A stretch of 64,000 nucleotides of DNA, from positions 30,192,001-30,256,000 of the forward strand of contig CM068592.1 in the NCBI GenBank assembly GCA_035048485.1. The letters are read 5' to 3'. Source of the DNA: Pteria penguin. Taxonomy: Eukaryota; Mollusca; Bivalvia; Pterioida; Pteriidae. How positions within the stretch are numbered: the first letter of the stretch is position 1; every line of letters starts with the position of its first letter. Of the stretch, positions 25,490 through 37,600 are shown piece by piece. Under the pieces are notes generated by a model. It was not told where the DNA came from, did not search any database, and was given only the letters and a program-made list of their open reading frames with translations. Position numbers and translations under genes: made by a program.

Positions 25490-26070
25490 GCCCCTCTACA
25501 CCCTTATGCAGACTTTTACTTGAACGATGCACGCTGACTAACAGGGCGGTGGGGACTATATGACGGGCTTGTCCAAACCTCTTTCAGAGGAGACATGGTC
25601 CTAAACCTCGTCCCCTCTGACTTAGTCGGGACTCCTACAGATCTAGGGTCTTGGCTCGCTTTCAGACTGGCAGAGCACGGTTTATCATGTTGATGTCGCA
25701 TATATTTTTATACCATTATGTGTTTTACAATACTTTACGTGTGTATATTTTTATGACCTCTCAATATGCGATACCTGTTGACCCTTGTTCTTTACATGGA
25801 GGATTATTTATAAATTTTTATATGTACTTCCTTTGATTGTTCTGCCGTTGCAGTGAGTGGGAAGGTGGGCCCGTAACCCGGTTAACCACACCATTTGTTT
25901 GGCTTTTGTCAAATTAAATGACCGTCCTAAGTCGGTATCGTAATTGCACTACAATCAAATATTTTTGTAATGTGTTATATGTTCTAGTATATTATTTATA
26001 TTCATGTATTGTATAGCTCCATGGTGACTTCTGCCACATAACTGAGCCAGTAACTCCTCTTTTTTCTTCC
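25490..26070 (+). mobile_element. Family C PLE 3' region
   Basis: Shares block after block with 60470-60910: ATGCAGACTTTTAC, CTGACTAACAGGGCGGTGG, TTGTCCAAACC, AGTCGGGACTCCTAC, TGACCCTTGTTCTTTACATGG and GACCGTCCTAAGTCGG. The last 105 bases (25965-26070) are nearly identical to the antisense piece at 35330-35440, which fixes the 3' tail. No reverse transcriptase is kept upstream. A 61-residue ORF inside is not a gene. Confidence 0.85.
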
Positions 26071-26284
26071 ATTTAATTATTTCACGACTTCATATCAGAT
26101 GTGAATATTCAGTTGTTAATCTCATTTATATGTTTATACTTTGTCTCCGGATGCAATGTCATTAATATTGGAATCATTTCTACCACACTTCGCATAAAAT
26201 AACCCTACAACTTGCAAGTCAATGACCTGAAGGTGAATATCATTGTAATATACTAATTCGAAGTCTATTAAAATTCAGTAAACG

Positions 26285-26660
26285 ACAGAAATATTACAGT
26301 GGTACATTGTTGTTAGTATCATAGTCATGTGACAGAAGTTACTTTCGTATTTTACATTAACGTCGTACTATTTCCTTTGCGTGGTGCTCGCAAAGGAGTT
26401 CCCCGCGAAGGGTTTGACATAGGAGTTATTATACCCTTCTTCTTGATGTTATGTGTCAGTGGTACTTTCTACATAGTGTTTGTTCACATTCATGTATATA
26501 TATAATGCTGAATTATATTTTTTTCGTCTGTATGCAAGGGCATTCAAGGCTGGTGTGGCCAGCCAAACAGGAGACGCTCACTCCTCCTAGGTACCTGATC
26601 TCACCTCTGAATTTCAGGGGTCCATGACATAGTGTCATAGTTATGTGACTTTTTACATTA
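26285..26660 (+). mobile_element. PLE 3' tails, two partial copies in series
   Basis: 26285-26375 resembles the sequence downstream of the motif at 29040-29110 (ACTTTCGTATTTT core), while 26480-26660 resembles 28870-29070 including the motif. So a tail piece is followed by another tail in the same direction, as PLEs often insert in tandem. Confidence 0.6.
26547..26628 (+). other. PLE 3' UTR two-hairpin motif (strong stem 2)
   Basis: Stem 1 is GGAG/CTCC with loop ACGCTCA. Stem 2 is ACCTCTGA/TCAGGGGT, eight pairs with one wobble, around ATT. Confidence 0.7.
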
Positions 26661-27420
26661 GAATAAAACAATCTTGCTTTAAAAGGCTGAAATAGATTAA
26701 AATAGGGCACAGGGCAATTGGAAATAAAGAGCATTACATGATGGTGAAATCCAGCGCACAGCATGACTAATAATCATGCATACCTTTAGTCAAAATTATG
26801 TGTTGGTCAATTAAAGATAGTACTGTAAATCTAGCTTTTGAAATGCTAATAAAAATGAATAAGAAATGCTTCACCTTGATTGATAGCACCATAACAACAA
26901 CGCTGAGGAATCAAAGCCAAAGAGAAGCCAGGCTATTAATGTAAAATTGTTGAAAAAACAAAGTTCATAATTTATTACAGACTAGACAAACATGTAGTTA
27001 AACACAAGAACTATATATCACTTCATGATAGATGTATACATTAATAAGAAGTAGCCGCTAAAACATCAGAGATGAATGCAGCAGTATATATTTCATCATT
27101 TCTGCCATATATCAAAGTTGAATGGATGTCCAATTCATACATTACAACACCATTATGAATGCTAAAAGGGTTACTTCCTCAAATGAGATAACGTATTTAA
27201 GACGACAATGAATGCAAACATCCTGTGCAAGTGTTTGTCCATACAATCAATCTTGAAAGAATCTGCAAAATAAGTTTAGGTCGAGTTGGATTCAGAACGT
27301 TAACAAATTATAATTATAGCCCCTTTGCGACAAGGCAAATCGGCTAATGTGACCATAGAGACTTCACTTTGTCTTTGAATGTAATCGATAAATGCATCGC
27401 AACACTGGACGCCGAACCAA
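26661..27420. other. No gene recognised
   Basis: AT-rich sequence, no domain or recognised repeat. Confidence 0.5.
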
Positions 27421-28440
27421 GGAATAAATAATGACTTCTTGTATCTTATATGTCATTGGTAATTAAATACAAACAGCAGTTTACATAACACTAGACACTT
27501 TCACACATCACTTTATTATGTAGTAGGTGTTATGTTTTAAATATTAAAGAGTTTTTTTGTTTTGATTCAAAATATGTAAGAATTATTTCATCTTTATCGT
27601 AGCTGTTAATTTTAAATATAAGGACAGTCTGTGATAATCTCACAATTTGCAAAACGTTAAAAACACAAGTCTTTTTAGCTGCCTCGTGCTGATCGACGTA
27701 ATATGCTGAATTTTATACATTTGGTCATTCTCGCTCCTAAAGAAAGCTTGGTAATGACAGTTTCTACAGTATTGGTTCACATTCACATGATGAACAACAA
27801 TAATAGAGCAGGGGTATTGTTGCTTTATTTAACCATTCTAAGCTGGTATCGGAGCTGCAGAAAAAAAATCAAATATTTTGTGATGTTTACGTCTGTAATT
27901 TCTTGACTTTTCGCTATATAGAAGGACGTTGTTCTGTGATTACATGTATAATAACATTGTTATAAATCTGATTTACAAGTGTCTTGTTCTTGGTTTATAC
28001 CAACTTGTAGTTTGATACCAATAAGTATTAGGGGCAGGCGTGGTGTATTGGTTAAGCGCTTGGCTTGCGGTGCCGACGATCCGGTTTCGATTCCCGGGTT
28101 GCGCCACTATGTTTAAGAGGTTGGTAACCTCCTGCTTCCATGTTGCGATATAACTGAAATATTGTTGAAGGCGACGTGAAACAACAATCAACCATCAAAC
28201 AACAACAATCAATAAGTATTAAAAAGACGGGAAAAAATTGATAGAAACTATAAAAAAATTGTGTAACTCCAACTCATTATACAGTGTGAATTTGTCTGCA
28301 AAATAATTTCCATCATGTTCATTCAGCTGATATCACTACCTTCAGTTAGTTAGCTATGTAAAAAGCTACGATAACTAGCAGAAGTCAATAAGGACCCTGA
28401 GGCTTGTCATTCATACTTCGCGAGATATTGTTATTTTGAT
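27421..28440 (+). repeat. Segmental duplication, unit 1 (carries SINE)
   Basis: Direct duplicate of 28511-29635, with anchors GGTAATTAAATACAAACAGC, ACATTTGGTCATTCTC, AGCTGGTATCGGAGCTGCAG, CTCCAACTCATTATAC and CCTGAGGCTTGTCA in the same order. It carries a SINE at 28031-28209 that unit 2 lacks. It lacks the PLE tail that unit 2 carries. Confidence 0.9.
28031..28209 (+). mobile_element. tRNA-derived SINE with 12-bp target-site duplication
   Basis: The A-box-like TGGTGTATTGGTTAAGCGC and B-box-like GGTTTCGATTCCCGG mark a tRNA-derived head. The 3' part ACTGAAATATTGTTGAAGGC is like the conserved tail domain of molluscan SINEs (recalled, not searched). CAATAAGTATTA flanks both sides (28019-28030 and 28210-28221). 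The empty site is preserved in the duplicated unit near 29402. Confidence 0.92.
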
Positions 28441-28510
28441 AGGAAAACATACTTCTAAAATGGAATTTAATGAAATGCTGTTTTGAATTTTGACGTGTAT
28501 GTGTTGACAA

Positions 28511-29635
28511 GAATGAATAGTGACTCCTAGTATGTCATTAGTAATTAAATACAAACAGCAGTTTACATAACACTAGACACATTCACTCTTGACTTTTATT
28601 GTGTATTGGGTGTTATGTTTTAAATATTAAGATATTTTTATTGTTTTGGTTTAAACTATACGATAATTAATTCATCTACATAGTAGCTGTAAATGTTGAA
28701 TATAAGGAGTGTCTACAATAACCTCACAATTCTAAAAAAAAAATAAATAATAATAATAATAATAAAAAATAAAAGACAAGTCCTAGCTACCTTGACCTGA
28801 TCGACGTAATAAAGTGAATTTTATACATTTGGTCATTCTCACTCCTAAATAATGCTTGGTAATGACAGTTTCTGCACAGTGTTGGTTCACATTCATTTAT
28901 GTATGAAATGCTGAGATACAGTGGTTTCCTTTGTATGTGAGGGCATTCATGGCGGGTGTGATTAGCCATTCAGGAGACGCTTTCTCCTCCCGGGCACCTG
29001 GTCTCAGATCTGAATTTCACGGGTCCGTGAATGTACGCTGTAGTACATTTCTGTTAGTGCCATAGTTACTTGACACCAGTTACTTTCGTATTTTGAATTT
29101 ATGTCGTTTGGATTTCCCTTAGATAGTATTACTTTTATCGTTGGAAGATTGGCTAATAAAAATATAAGAATCACAGTAATAGAGTTTAGGAATTATTGTT
29201 TGGAATAATTATATCAAGCTGGTATCGGAGCTGCAGACAAAAATCAAACAATTTGCGGTTTACGTCTATATTTTCTTGATTTTTTTCTCTGTAGATGGAT
29301 CACGTCCTGCAATTGCATGTAACATAACATCGTTATGAATGTGTTTTAAAAGTTTCATGTTTTTTTTTTTTTATCTATATCATTATCTTATAGTTTTATA
29401 CCAATAACTATCACAAAAAGGACGAAGGAAATGAAAAAAAAAATGTATTTAAAAACTTGTATATCTCCAACTCATTATACAATGTACATTTGATTGCAAA
29501 ATATATTCAATCATGTTCATTGAGCTGACATCAGCACCATCGGTAAAAAAAATGTAAAACGTTGCGATACGGAGCGGAAGTCAATAAAAAACCTGAGGCT
29601 TGTCACTCATACGCAAAATATTATTTTGATGCGAT
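28511..29635 (+). repeat. Segmental duplication, unit 2 (carries PLE tail)
   Basis: Partner of 27421-28440. About 270 extra bases (28880-29200) hold a PLE 3' tail with the two-hairpin motif. An A-rich (AAT)n patch at 28734-28772 is also unique to this unit. The SINE site is empty. Confidence 0.9.
28950..29032 (+). other. PLE 3' UTR two-hairpin motif in duplicated unit
   Basis: Stem 1 is GGAGA/TCTCC with a 5-base loop CGCTT. The spacer is CGGGCACCTGGTCTC. Stem 2 is weak (TGAATTTCA). Confidence 0.65.
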
Positions 29636-32173
29636 ATTGTTTTGTAGCTTTTTTGTTTTCTTATTTCTTAGTTTTCTTTTTTCTCAAAAAATATTATCTC
29701 ATAAATAGTGTACTGTTTTGTAGATGTGTGATACATTGCTTGATTTTTCATTGAAGTCCTATTTGCATTAATTAGGTTGAAAGTCTTTATTTCGTATCCT
29801 CCCTCTATCTTAATGAAAAAATCGAACATGTCACTGTAGATCACAGTACAGAAAGAAAGTTCGTTTATGACAAACGATGTATCCTAGTGGAAAAATGGTT
29901 CTCAAAACCATATTTTTATCCCATCTCATACATGACAATCAACACCCCATAACAGTAAACATGTTTCTACCAGCAAACAAAATTGAAGTATCATTAGATT
30001 GAAATACATCCCGTCTTACTCAGTGTTATGCATTAGATTGTTTTAATGTACATATGCATTATCTGAGATATTTCCAGTAAGCTACTTATAGTATTACATA
30101 AAACAAAAATTATTTAATTTTACATGTAACACGCATTGGTTCTTTTTTTTTTTTTTATAGTGGTTTAACTCATCCACGAAACCTTTTGTCGGACAACGTA
30201 ATTACCCGCGTTTTCGTTGTGTGATGTCAATTTTCACACCACCACGGCAGAAATTTAGAGATGCTGAGAAAATGACATAACGATTCCCTTTCTGAGAATA
30301 TAAAAATGTTTGAAAGGTACTAAATGATAAGGAATGAATATAAATTAGATTTATTCCTTAAATGATTTAATAAATATGGGACCAAAAAGAATTCTACAAA
30401 AGTTTGAATTTTTTCTCATACATGTACTTTAAGAGGAGTTGAAACTTTAACGTCCATTGCTGTAAGGCTTATGTGATACTAACTGTATTTATATTTGTGT
30501 GACCATTCATTATGAGTAATTTATTAGAACTTATTTACAGAAGAGATGTAGAGGTCTATTTAAAAAATTGGTATAATGTGTGTTACACAATGAAAACATA
30601 AGTAAATGAAGAGGTGTTCCACTCCTGTATGGTTCCCACGTGCAAAATCGGTATGATGAAATATTAATACAAAAGTATCTTGTGCTTTCTCGTTGTGACG
30701 ACCACGAAAACACACTTCTAACATACTTCTAAGTTGGAATTTATGGAAAGAAGTGTTTTAATTTTTGAAATTAGAATTCCTTGCTTTCTATTTTGTTTAA
30801 TACAAAGACATACCTCCTTACATTAAAAATGATTAGCAAATAGCTATTGTGTTTTAAAACAAACCAACTACAACCACAACAACAACAAAAACAAAGCTAT
30901 CATCACTTACGTTGGGTAAATATGAATTTCTCCTTGCTATTTCGTTTACCTCTCTACCATTCAATTTGATTAGAGAAAAATTGTTGTCTCTAATATGGTT
31001 TGTGTTTTAACTGAGATGCCACTGGGTGTTTTGAAACTATTGAAACAAACTTTAAGGTTTCCCGCATTAGCTGTAGTTGCAATAATGCCAACATTTTTCG
31101 TTAGGACAAATTTATGTGCAATTTAATGGGAAGATTTATTAAAATATACTCAGGGACTTTAAAAACGCCTATTTTATATCATTATAGTTTAATCAACAAC
31201 AAGGGTAAATAATTGCATCAAACTTGATTTATTTCGAAACTTTGAATTATATTTGACAATATGATTGATGCAAGTTGAGTACGGTATAACGCATTTAGGC
31301 ATGTCTGTCTGCTTCTTCCTCAGCAAATGAAATTTGACGAAATAAACTGAGTGAATTAGAATGAAAGATATACATGTATTGCCAACTGAATTCCAATTCA
31401 ACAAAGTCAAGGTATCACTCCTTGCATAAAATAAAAAAGAAAATGAAATCAAATTAATAAAAACACTTCATTTTGGACATTAACATCAAAATATTCAACA
31501 ATAATGCATATAATAATATTTAAAATAAACGTGGAGACCTTGTATTTCAAAATGAATATTACCCATATTATGATAGCGATGTCCTGACATTCACATTATA
31601 TTGTATTATAACATTCATATCATATTGTTCGATATTACTTCTCGATTGATTGAACTCGTAATAGGATAGTACGAACCTACCCCAGCGTTTTTAGACTTTC
31701 ATAGAAAAATGCTACCTCTCCTGACTTAATGTTAACAGGAGAAATGGAAAACAAAAAGACATCTGGATTACTTTTCAAGGAACATGGAGAATTCAGAAAA
31801 TAATAGGACAACAAAAATATCTAAATATAGTGCGGTTGCCATACAGATTTCAGATTGTCAGTTGGTGTATAAAGATGGCTTTCTGTCCCACTTTCCCATT
31901 CACCACAAAAGCAGTACTGTCAAACAAGATAACTTAAAATTTTATAAATAACCCTCTGAATAAATAACAAGGACAAACAAATAAGTTAATTTGAAAGTTT
32001 GACACTCAGATCACTGCAGAGACAGTACTTTTTTTAGCCAACTTTCCAGTTCTAAGCAAACACTTTGAGCATTGCATTCCGACTATCAAAGTAATAGGGA
32101 TTCTGTAAGCAGCATCGACCTTTTCTAAATTTTTCAGTGAATATAGGTTTCGTACTCTTTCCATAGACTCTTA
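29636..32173. other. No gene recognised
   Basis: AT-rich, with T runs near 29360 and 30140. A 50-base stretch at 30721-30770 resembles 28447-28495, a small extra piece related to the duplicated region. Confidence 0.5.
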
Positions 32174-32300
32174 CTGTTACTCGGGACTCCTATAGAGCTA
32201 TACGTAAGCTCGTTTTCAAATTGTCAGACTGCGATTGACACAATTAATATCACTTTATATATTAGATATGTGTATTTTAAGTGTTTTATCAGAGACATAT
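32174..32300 (+). mobile_element. Family C PLE 3' region fragment
   Basis: ACTCGGGACTCCTATAGAGC then a TAAGCTCGTTTTCA block and a TATGTGTATTTTAAGTG block match 25623-25735 with many substitutions. Truncated on both sides. Confidence 0.62.
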
Positions 32301-33967
32301 ATACTTTCAGAGATTCGAAACTAGCCACTACTTCCGGAAACATGCTGCACACCCTTTTATTGTGCAAATTAGGTTTCGCCGCGCTTAGCGGTCATAATAC
32401 TCTTTGAATTGACCGCACCGATAGCCGAGTGAAGCCTGTATATCACGACAATTAACAAGGTCAAACCGCCCCGTACTTAAGAAATTTTATCATTTTTTTT
32501 AATAATTATTACTATTCTTAGCATTTTATCTATTTAAAGTAAAATTCTTTTGAACTCAACATTTCTTTTTATTTCATCAAAGACAGAAACCAGCTTTAGT
32601 TAAGGTCAATCCAGGTTAACCTGCTTCGGTTTTCACCTCTTATTACCAGGTGTTACCATATACTGATTATGTAACCATAGACTAGAAGCAGTCAAGAAAT
32701 CGTCCAAGTTGTTTTTAACAATTAAGATCGGTAAATAACAAAATAAAAAAAAAAAAGATGCTGTCATTTGCACAGCCGGTGTGGTCCGACGATTTCGGAT
32801 GTTTTACATTGGGACAGTGATCTCCAATTTGATCAGATCAATTAAAGAGGTAAGAAACATATCTGCTAAGATTCTTTTATTGAATTTTCTTTTTGGGGCA
32901 ATTAGATTATGGCAACATGTCATACATTTCAAACGATTCTCTCAAAGAGGTTTGCCCATCTAAACCCCCCTTTTTTATTTACTGTGGTTTAGGAATAAAT
33001 ATCCTGAACCGGTCCCTTATGTTGCGTTGAATGTAAAGAAGCAGTATTACCCTCATTAATTACTGAAACTATTTCAAATGGTGAAAGCTAAAATTTCTCT
33101 TCAGAAAGATATGAAAAAAGTTGGGAAATATAAAGGTATCACTTTTCTTATCAAAACCGGAAATCGCAACTCGTATGAAATTAAATATTATAAACATTCA
33201 TTTATATACCGCATATCATACTTATAATGACAAAAAACAAATATCAATAACCTACATACCATATAAGCTTGAGACTGTACTTAGTTATTGAATTATTCGG
33301 TGTTGTTTTAACACCTACTTGTACAAGGTCAAAGTCAGCGACTCCATTCAGAAAAATAAAATGTCGCCGATATACCCGTTTTACTAAGTGTGTAGTGCAG
33401 TATTTACAACAAGCTGATTAATAAAAACTGCACAAAAGTTTTATTGAATATCTGTAACCCTGCAAACAAAATATTGTCGAGTGAATTACGATAAGTCAGT
33501 AGAAAATCTTGTGACAATGACGCTGTCAATTTCTGTTTGTTTGTATACCACACGCCGTGGAAATGGCGTCTTATTATGGGTGGTCATTTGCTAATAAACT
33601 AACAGTGGACCAAGGATTTCAAGCATCACATCATATTTTCTTAACTTAATTGTTTTATCTGAGACTTTTCTTTAGTCGATTCTTTGAAACATTGCGATAT
33701 TATGGCTATATTGTTTCCAAGCGGAGATTCATGTAGAACAATATGGCGGACGGCCGTTGTTTACATCCGGGCTACTCAGACAGTTGGCAAACGCCAGTAT
33801 TTTGCTAAGAGCTGAGAGGGAATTTCCAGTCTCTGTGTATATATGTCTATGGTTTTATGAATCATAGACTTTTGTTCGGTTACCATTGTTCTCAACTGCA
33901 TTAGAAATGAATGTTTTGCGATGTCTTTCTTTACCTCTAATGTCTGCTTTTTTATGTGATGACTTAT
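32301..33967. other. No gene recognised
   Basis: AT-rich. A GC-richer patch (ATGGCGGACGGCCG) lies near 33744. The ORF at 33886-34113 runs into the 224-bp duplication and has no known domain. Confidence 0.5.
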
Positions 33968-34414
33968 GTCATATGGCTGAGCAAGATGTTTTGATGCTTT
34001 CTCCTATACAAAAGTCCGTGGCATCCAGTTTATTCACTGTATTTGAGTCACTTTCTCACTTAAATTCACCGTCCTATGTCGGTACTTTCGATTTTTGTTT
34101 TTGTGGTAAATAAGAATTTCTTTCTCTACGTTTTAAAATGCTTTCCGAGTCGCATCGTTAATGTTCCATCTAAAAACAAAATTGCTTAAATGTCATATGG
34201 CTGAGCAAGACGTCTTGATGCTTTCTTCTATACAAAATCCGTAGCATCCAGTTTATTCACTGTATTTGAGTCACTTTCTCACTTAAATTCACCGTCCTAT
34301 GTCGGTACTTCCAATTTTTGTTTTTGTGGTAAATAAGAATTTCTTTCTCTAGGTTTTAAAATGCTTTTCCGAGTCGCATCGTTAATGTACCATCTAAAAA
34401 CAAAATTGCGTAAG
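33968..34414. repeat. 224-bp tandem duplication
   Basis: Units 33968-34191 and 34192-34414 are about 95% identical, with a shared start GTCATATGGCTGAGCAAGA and shared CACCGTCCTATGTCGGTACT. In unit 1 a 75-residue frame (33886-34113) stays open. In unit 2 a one-base deletion near 34242 breaks it. No known domain is seen, so coding status is open. Confidence 0.92.
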
Positions 34415-35329
34415 TGTCACGTATGTAATCTGTATCAGTCGGAAATTGTTTGCCCTGTATGTGTCAACACTGATATCAAACTCTATATGTTTTTTAATAT
34501 TCTTTTATGAAGGACTATAATTTGGAGTTTTAATCCAATGTGCTGCTATCTATCTTCCAAAACATGAGAAACAAGAATAATTTGTAATGTGTTTCTATAG
34601 AAACGAAGAAAGAATTGGAATCTGGCGTTACATAAATGCATAACTCGGTACCAACCCACTCATCTTTATGAAAGGGGGCATTATCCATGGTCAGCCGCTA
34701 ACTAGCCATGTGTTAGCTAGTTGATTAGGGAAGACGGTCAGCCTTATCATGCTAATCAGTAACGTCAATATCAGTACTGAACTATTTGAAGAGTGGCCAA
34801 TTCAATGAACGCCTTAATTTACTTCGCTTCCTATCAAATTATCGAAATAGGAAACGTTTCTTTCTGGAGAAATGTATATATTGTGATTGAAAATACCAAT
34901 TTATTCACGTTAATATGAATCTATACATTCTATAAGGTTGAAAATTGGCTTTCCTTGATCACAGAAGTAAAGAATATCATTCTAACCTAAAACGTAATTG
35001 TTGTTTTATAGTTTTGATGCCCACGATTCTTAGGCACTTGTTATAATTTTTCGATAATTTTTCAATTTGTCTCACGTTATCATTGCTTCCGCTCATAGAA
35101 TAGAATACAAAATAGAATTTTATCTTATATAATTTGATTTGTATTTTTTTCTTGTAAGGAACTACTTAGCTACGCCAACACAGAGATTTCAAAACCTTTT
35201 AACGAATAGAACACATTTTGGATGTTCAAATGAATGAAAACGTTTACAGAATGATTTTAAACTTCAATGTAATTATATTTTATAATCAGCGAGGAAAGAA
35301 AAAAGGAAGAAAAACGTTAATATTCATAG
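34415..35329. other. No gene recognised
   Basis: AT-rich sequence without readable domains. Confidence 0.5.
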
Positions 35330-35440
35330 CAAAGCAAAAAAGAGGAGTTACTGGCTCAGTTATGTGGCAGAAGTCACCATGGAGCTATACAATACATGAA
35401 TATAAATAATATACTAGAACATATAACACATTACAAAAAA
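35330..35440 (-). mobile_element. Family C PLE 3' terminal fragment
   Basis: Reverse complement nearly identical to 25965-26070 over about 105 bases, including CCATGGTGACTTCTGCCACA and GAGCCAGTAACTCCTC. The small ORF over it is not a gene. Confidence 0.88.
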
Positions 35441-35944
35441 ATAGCAATGAATGAATAAAAAAGTAAACACAAAGAAAGAACAATTAGATTACTTTCTTAA
35501 TTTGTGTCGGTAAGCAATATTCCTGCAAAAACAGTTCAATAAACTGGACACACAATTTCAAAAGACCGACAGGTGGATAGAATCTGACTATATATATACT
35601 ACTAGATATACAAGAGAAAATACTGAATTAATCAAACACGAAAGTTTATTCAAGGCATATCGTATGCCTTTGTTCATATAAGGTACATAAGGCATTAGTG
35701 GTTAAAGTAAGCGTTAATTGATCTCTTTTCTGAGATTGTTTGAATGTAAAAGAAAGTTACGCGCCATGTGACTTTGGCATTCACAAAAAAATGTCTGAAA
35801 TGAAGGGCAAGACGGGATGCACGGAAAGAAACTTGTCTTTCGCTAATCACACCTGCCATATGACATGACATAAAACTATTTGAATACTGAAGAAGAATGT
35901 AAATTTACAGTGTACAGAGAGTGTCATTGCCAAACAACATAAGA

Positions 35945-36330
35945 AAATGGGAAAAAAGGAGTAAGTGCCATGGAGAGTAAGCATTTCCTGCTGATTGGTC
36001 ATCTATAGTGATGCCATAAGAGTTATTGAACTAGTAAATCTCGTAGTCATATGAGGTGGTAACAATATGACTGTAGTCACAAAATTTAAAATGTCATAAT
36101 TAAAATGTGTGACATTGTATTATGACATTTCAAACGATGACAATGAATATAACGTCAGGCAATGATTTCTGATGAGTGCAAAGTGGATCTTTATATCGAC
36201 TGGAAAAGTAGACATCAAACTTAGCCAAAGTATCTTTCTGATATTAATATGCTCAAGTGTGTCATACATTGAAGTAGTAAGTTTACCATCTCAATCAATA
36301 TTTAGTAGAAGAAAGTGCGAAGCGCAAAGA
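35945..36330 (-). mobile_element. PLE-type 3' region with motif
   Basis: Antisense relative of 7706-8226, running from a GCGCTTCG core (about 36318) to the motif at 35956-36010. Stem 1 there reads GGA-AATGCTTACTC-TCC, and stem 2 is lost. Confidence 0.58.
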
Positions 36331-36847
36331 CTTAGTGCTGTTGTATCTTAAATTTCCATTTTGCAAGGGCATATTGAATTAATATTTATGTATAAAGTCT
36401 TTTTTTTAATATTTATGGACAATACACCATCAATATATCTGATAATCAAGCGTGTTTGCAGGTTGATTTTATATTGATACAGATGATTTTGTATAAATTG
36501 GGTATCCTACAAATAAAGGAACAAATCTACTTCTTAAGTAAAAACTAACACATACATTTAGGTATACCGATTTTCTTTTGAAATATTTGGTTAACGAACG
36601 CAAAATATATATTGTCAATCAAATAAGCTCAGCATGTTATCTGTTTCATCTTCAGAGTACTATAAGTACTACGGGATAAGTGTCATGTTGAACAGAATAT
36701 AGGTCTGGATAGCCCAAAGAATATGTTAACATTGCTTTCCTAATGTTGAAAATTTGGGCCTCTGTACTAACGCTAAATATATGCATAAAATTTACTGTTA
36801 AAGTTCGTAAGTCATAACAATGTGTCATGCCCAGGTTCGTTTGTTAA
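36331..36847. other. No gene recognised
   Basis: AT-rich sequence with nothing readable. Confidence 0.5.
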
Positions 36848-37384
36848 TTTTCTTTATGGCACACACGACGATTTCAATTTCATTATTACTTACCCCCCTT
36901 GTCTGAGTATATATAGCATCATGCCTTTCTCTCTCGCATAAAGCGTCTCCATATCACAACTTATACGATATGCCAGGGCATGTTTTATAAAATATAATTA
37001 CGACCTGAGAGCGAAGCTTCTTTCCATGTAACTACCTCACAAAATATTTTAAGTACGTTTGAAACTGTCACGGAAGAATTCTATAAAGAGATCTGGGTCC
37101 GGCGCCATAACCTGAGAAAATACTTAAGTCAAAATTTCAAATTCTTCTGTTCAACAATGAATTAATAACTGAGATTTGGATTTTATCGAGTTTTATTCCA
37201 TCAATAAATAGAATTAAACCATTCTGCATGACAATTTATTTGAACGTTTGATAAGGGAATAAATTAAAATGAAAAAGTTGATTTAAGTATATTCTCAGTT
37301 TATGGCGCCGGACCCTGGTGCAACAATCTACGATCGCCCTTTCAAGATTGTTAAACGACATTTTGGGATCTGAGCAAATAAACT
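36848..37384 (+). pseudogene. PLE reverse transcriptase remnant interrupted by a MITE
   Basis: The plus strand decodes to THDDFNF, then SISQLIRYARAC and an LRAKLLS-like block, then (after 37040) a FYK remnant of the FYGRY motif. These are the C-terminal blocks of a PLE reverse transcriptase. The coding trace stops at 37094, where a 221-bp MITE begins. It resumes after 37315 with YDRPFKIVKRHFGI and a TGA, matching the end of family A (YDISLSRLLNDILD). Several stops and frame changes make it a dead copy. Confidence 0.66.
37095..37315. mobile_element. MITE with 38-bp terminal inverted repeats
   Basis: The ends 37095-37132 and 37278-37315 are inverted copies with three mismatches in 38, starting GGGTCCGGCGCCATAA. 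The interior is short and AT-rich with no coding. No clear target-site duplication was found, so the superfamily is not assigned. Confidence 0.85.
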
Positions 37385-37439
37385 AATCATCTTAAACCTT
37401 TTGACTTTACTTGATTTGACATATATATATAAATATGTG

Positions 37440-37600
37440 TGCTCTAGAGTGAGACTCCCCTGGCGGTTCTACTCTATGATGAGCCTTCCCCCTTAATGGT
37501 AAGTCTCACTCTAGAGCCAGCCTTCTCCCTGCTTAATTATGATTGAGTCTTCCCCCGTCGGTTCTACTCTAGAGCCAGTCTTCCTCCTGCCAAGTTTGTG
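37440..37600. repeat. CTCTAGAG-type short repeats
   Basis: Several copies of CTCTAGAGTGAGACTCCCC-like or GTTCTACTCTAGAGCC-like units alternating with CCTTCCCCC. Related block at 40500-40730. Each core CTCTAGAG is self-complementary. Confidence 0.8.
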
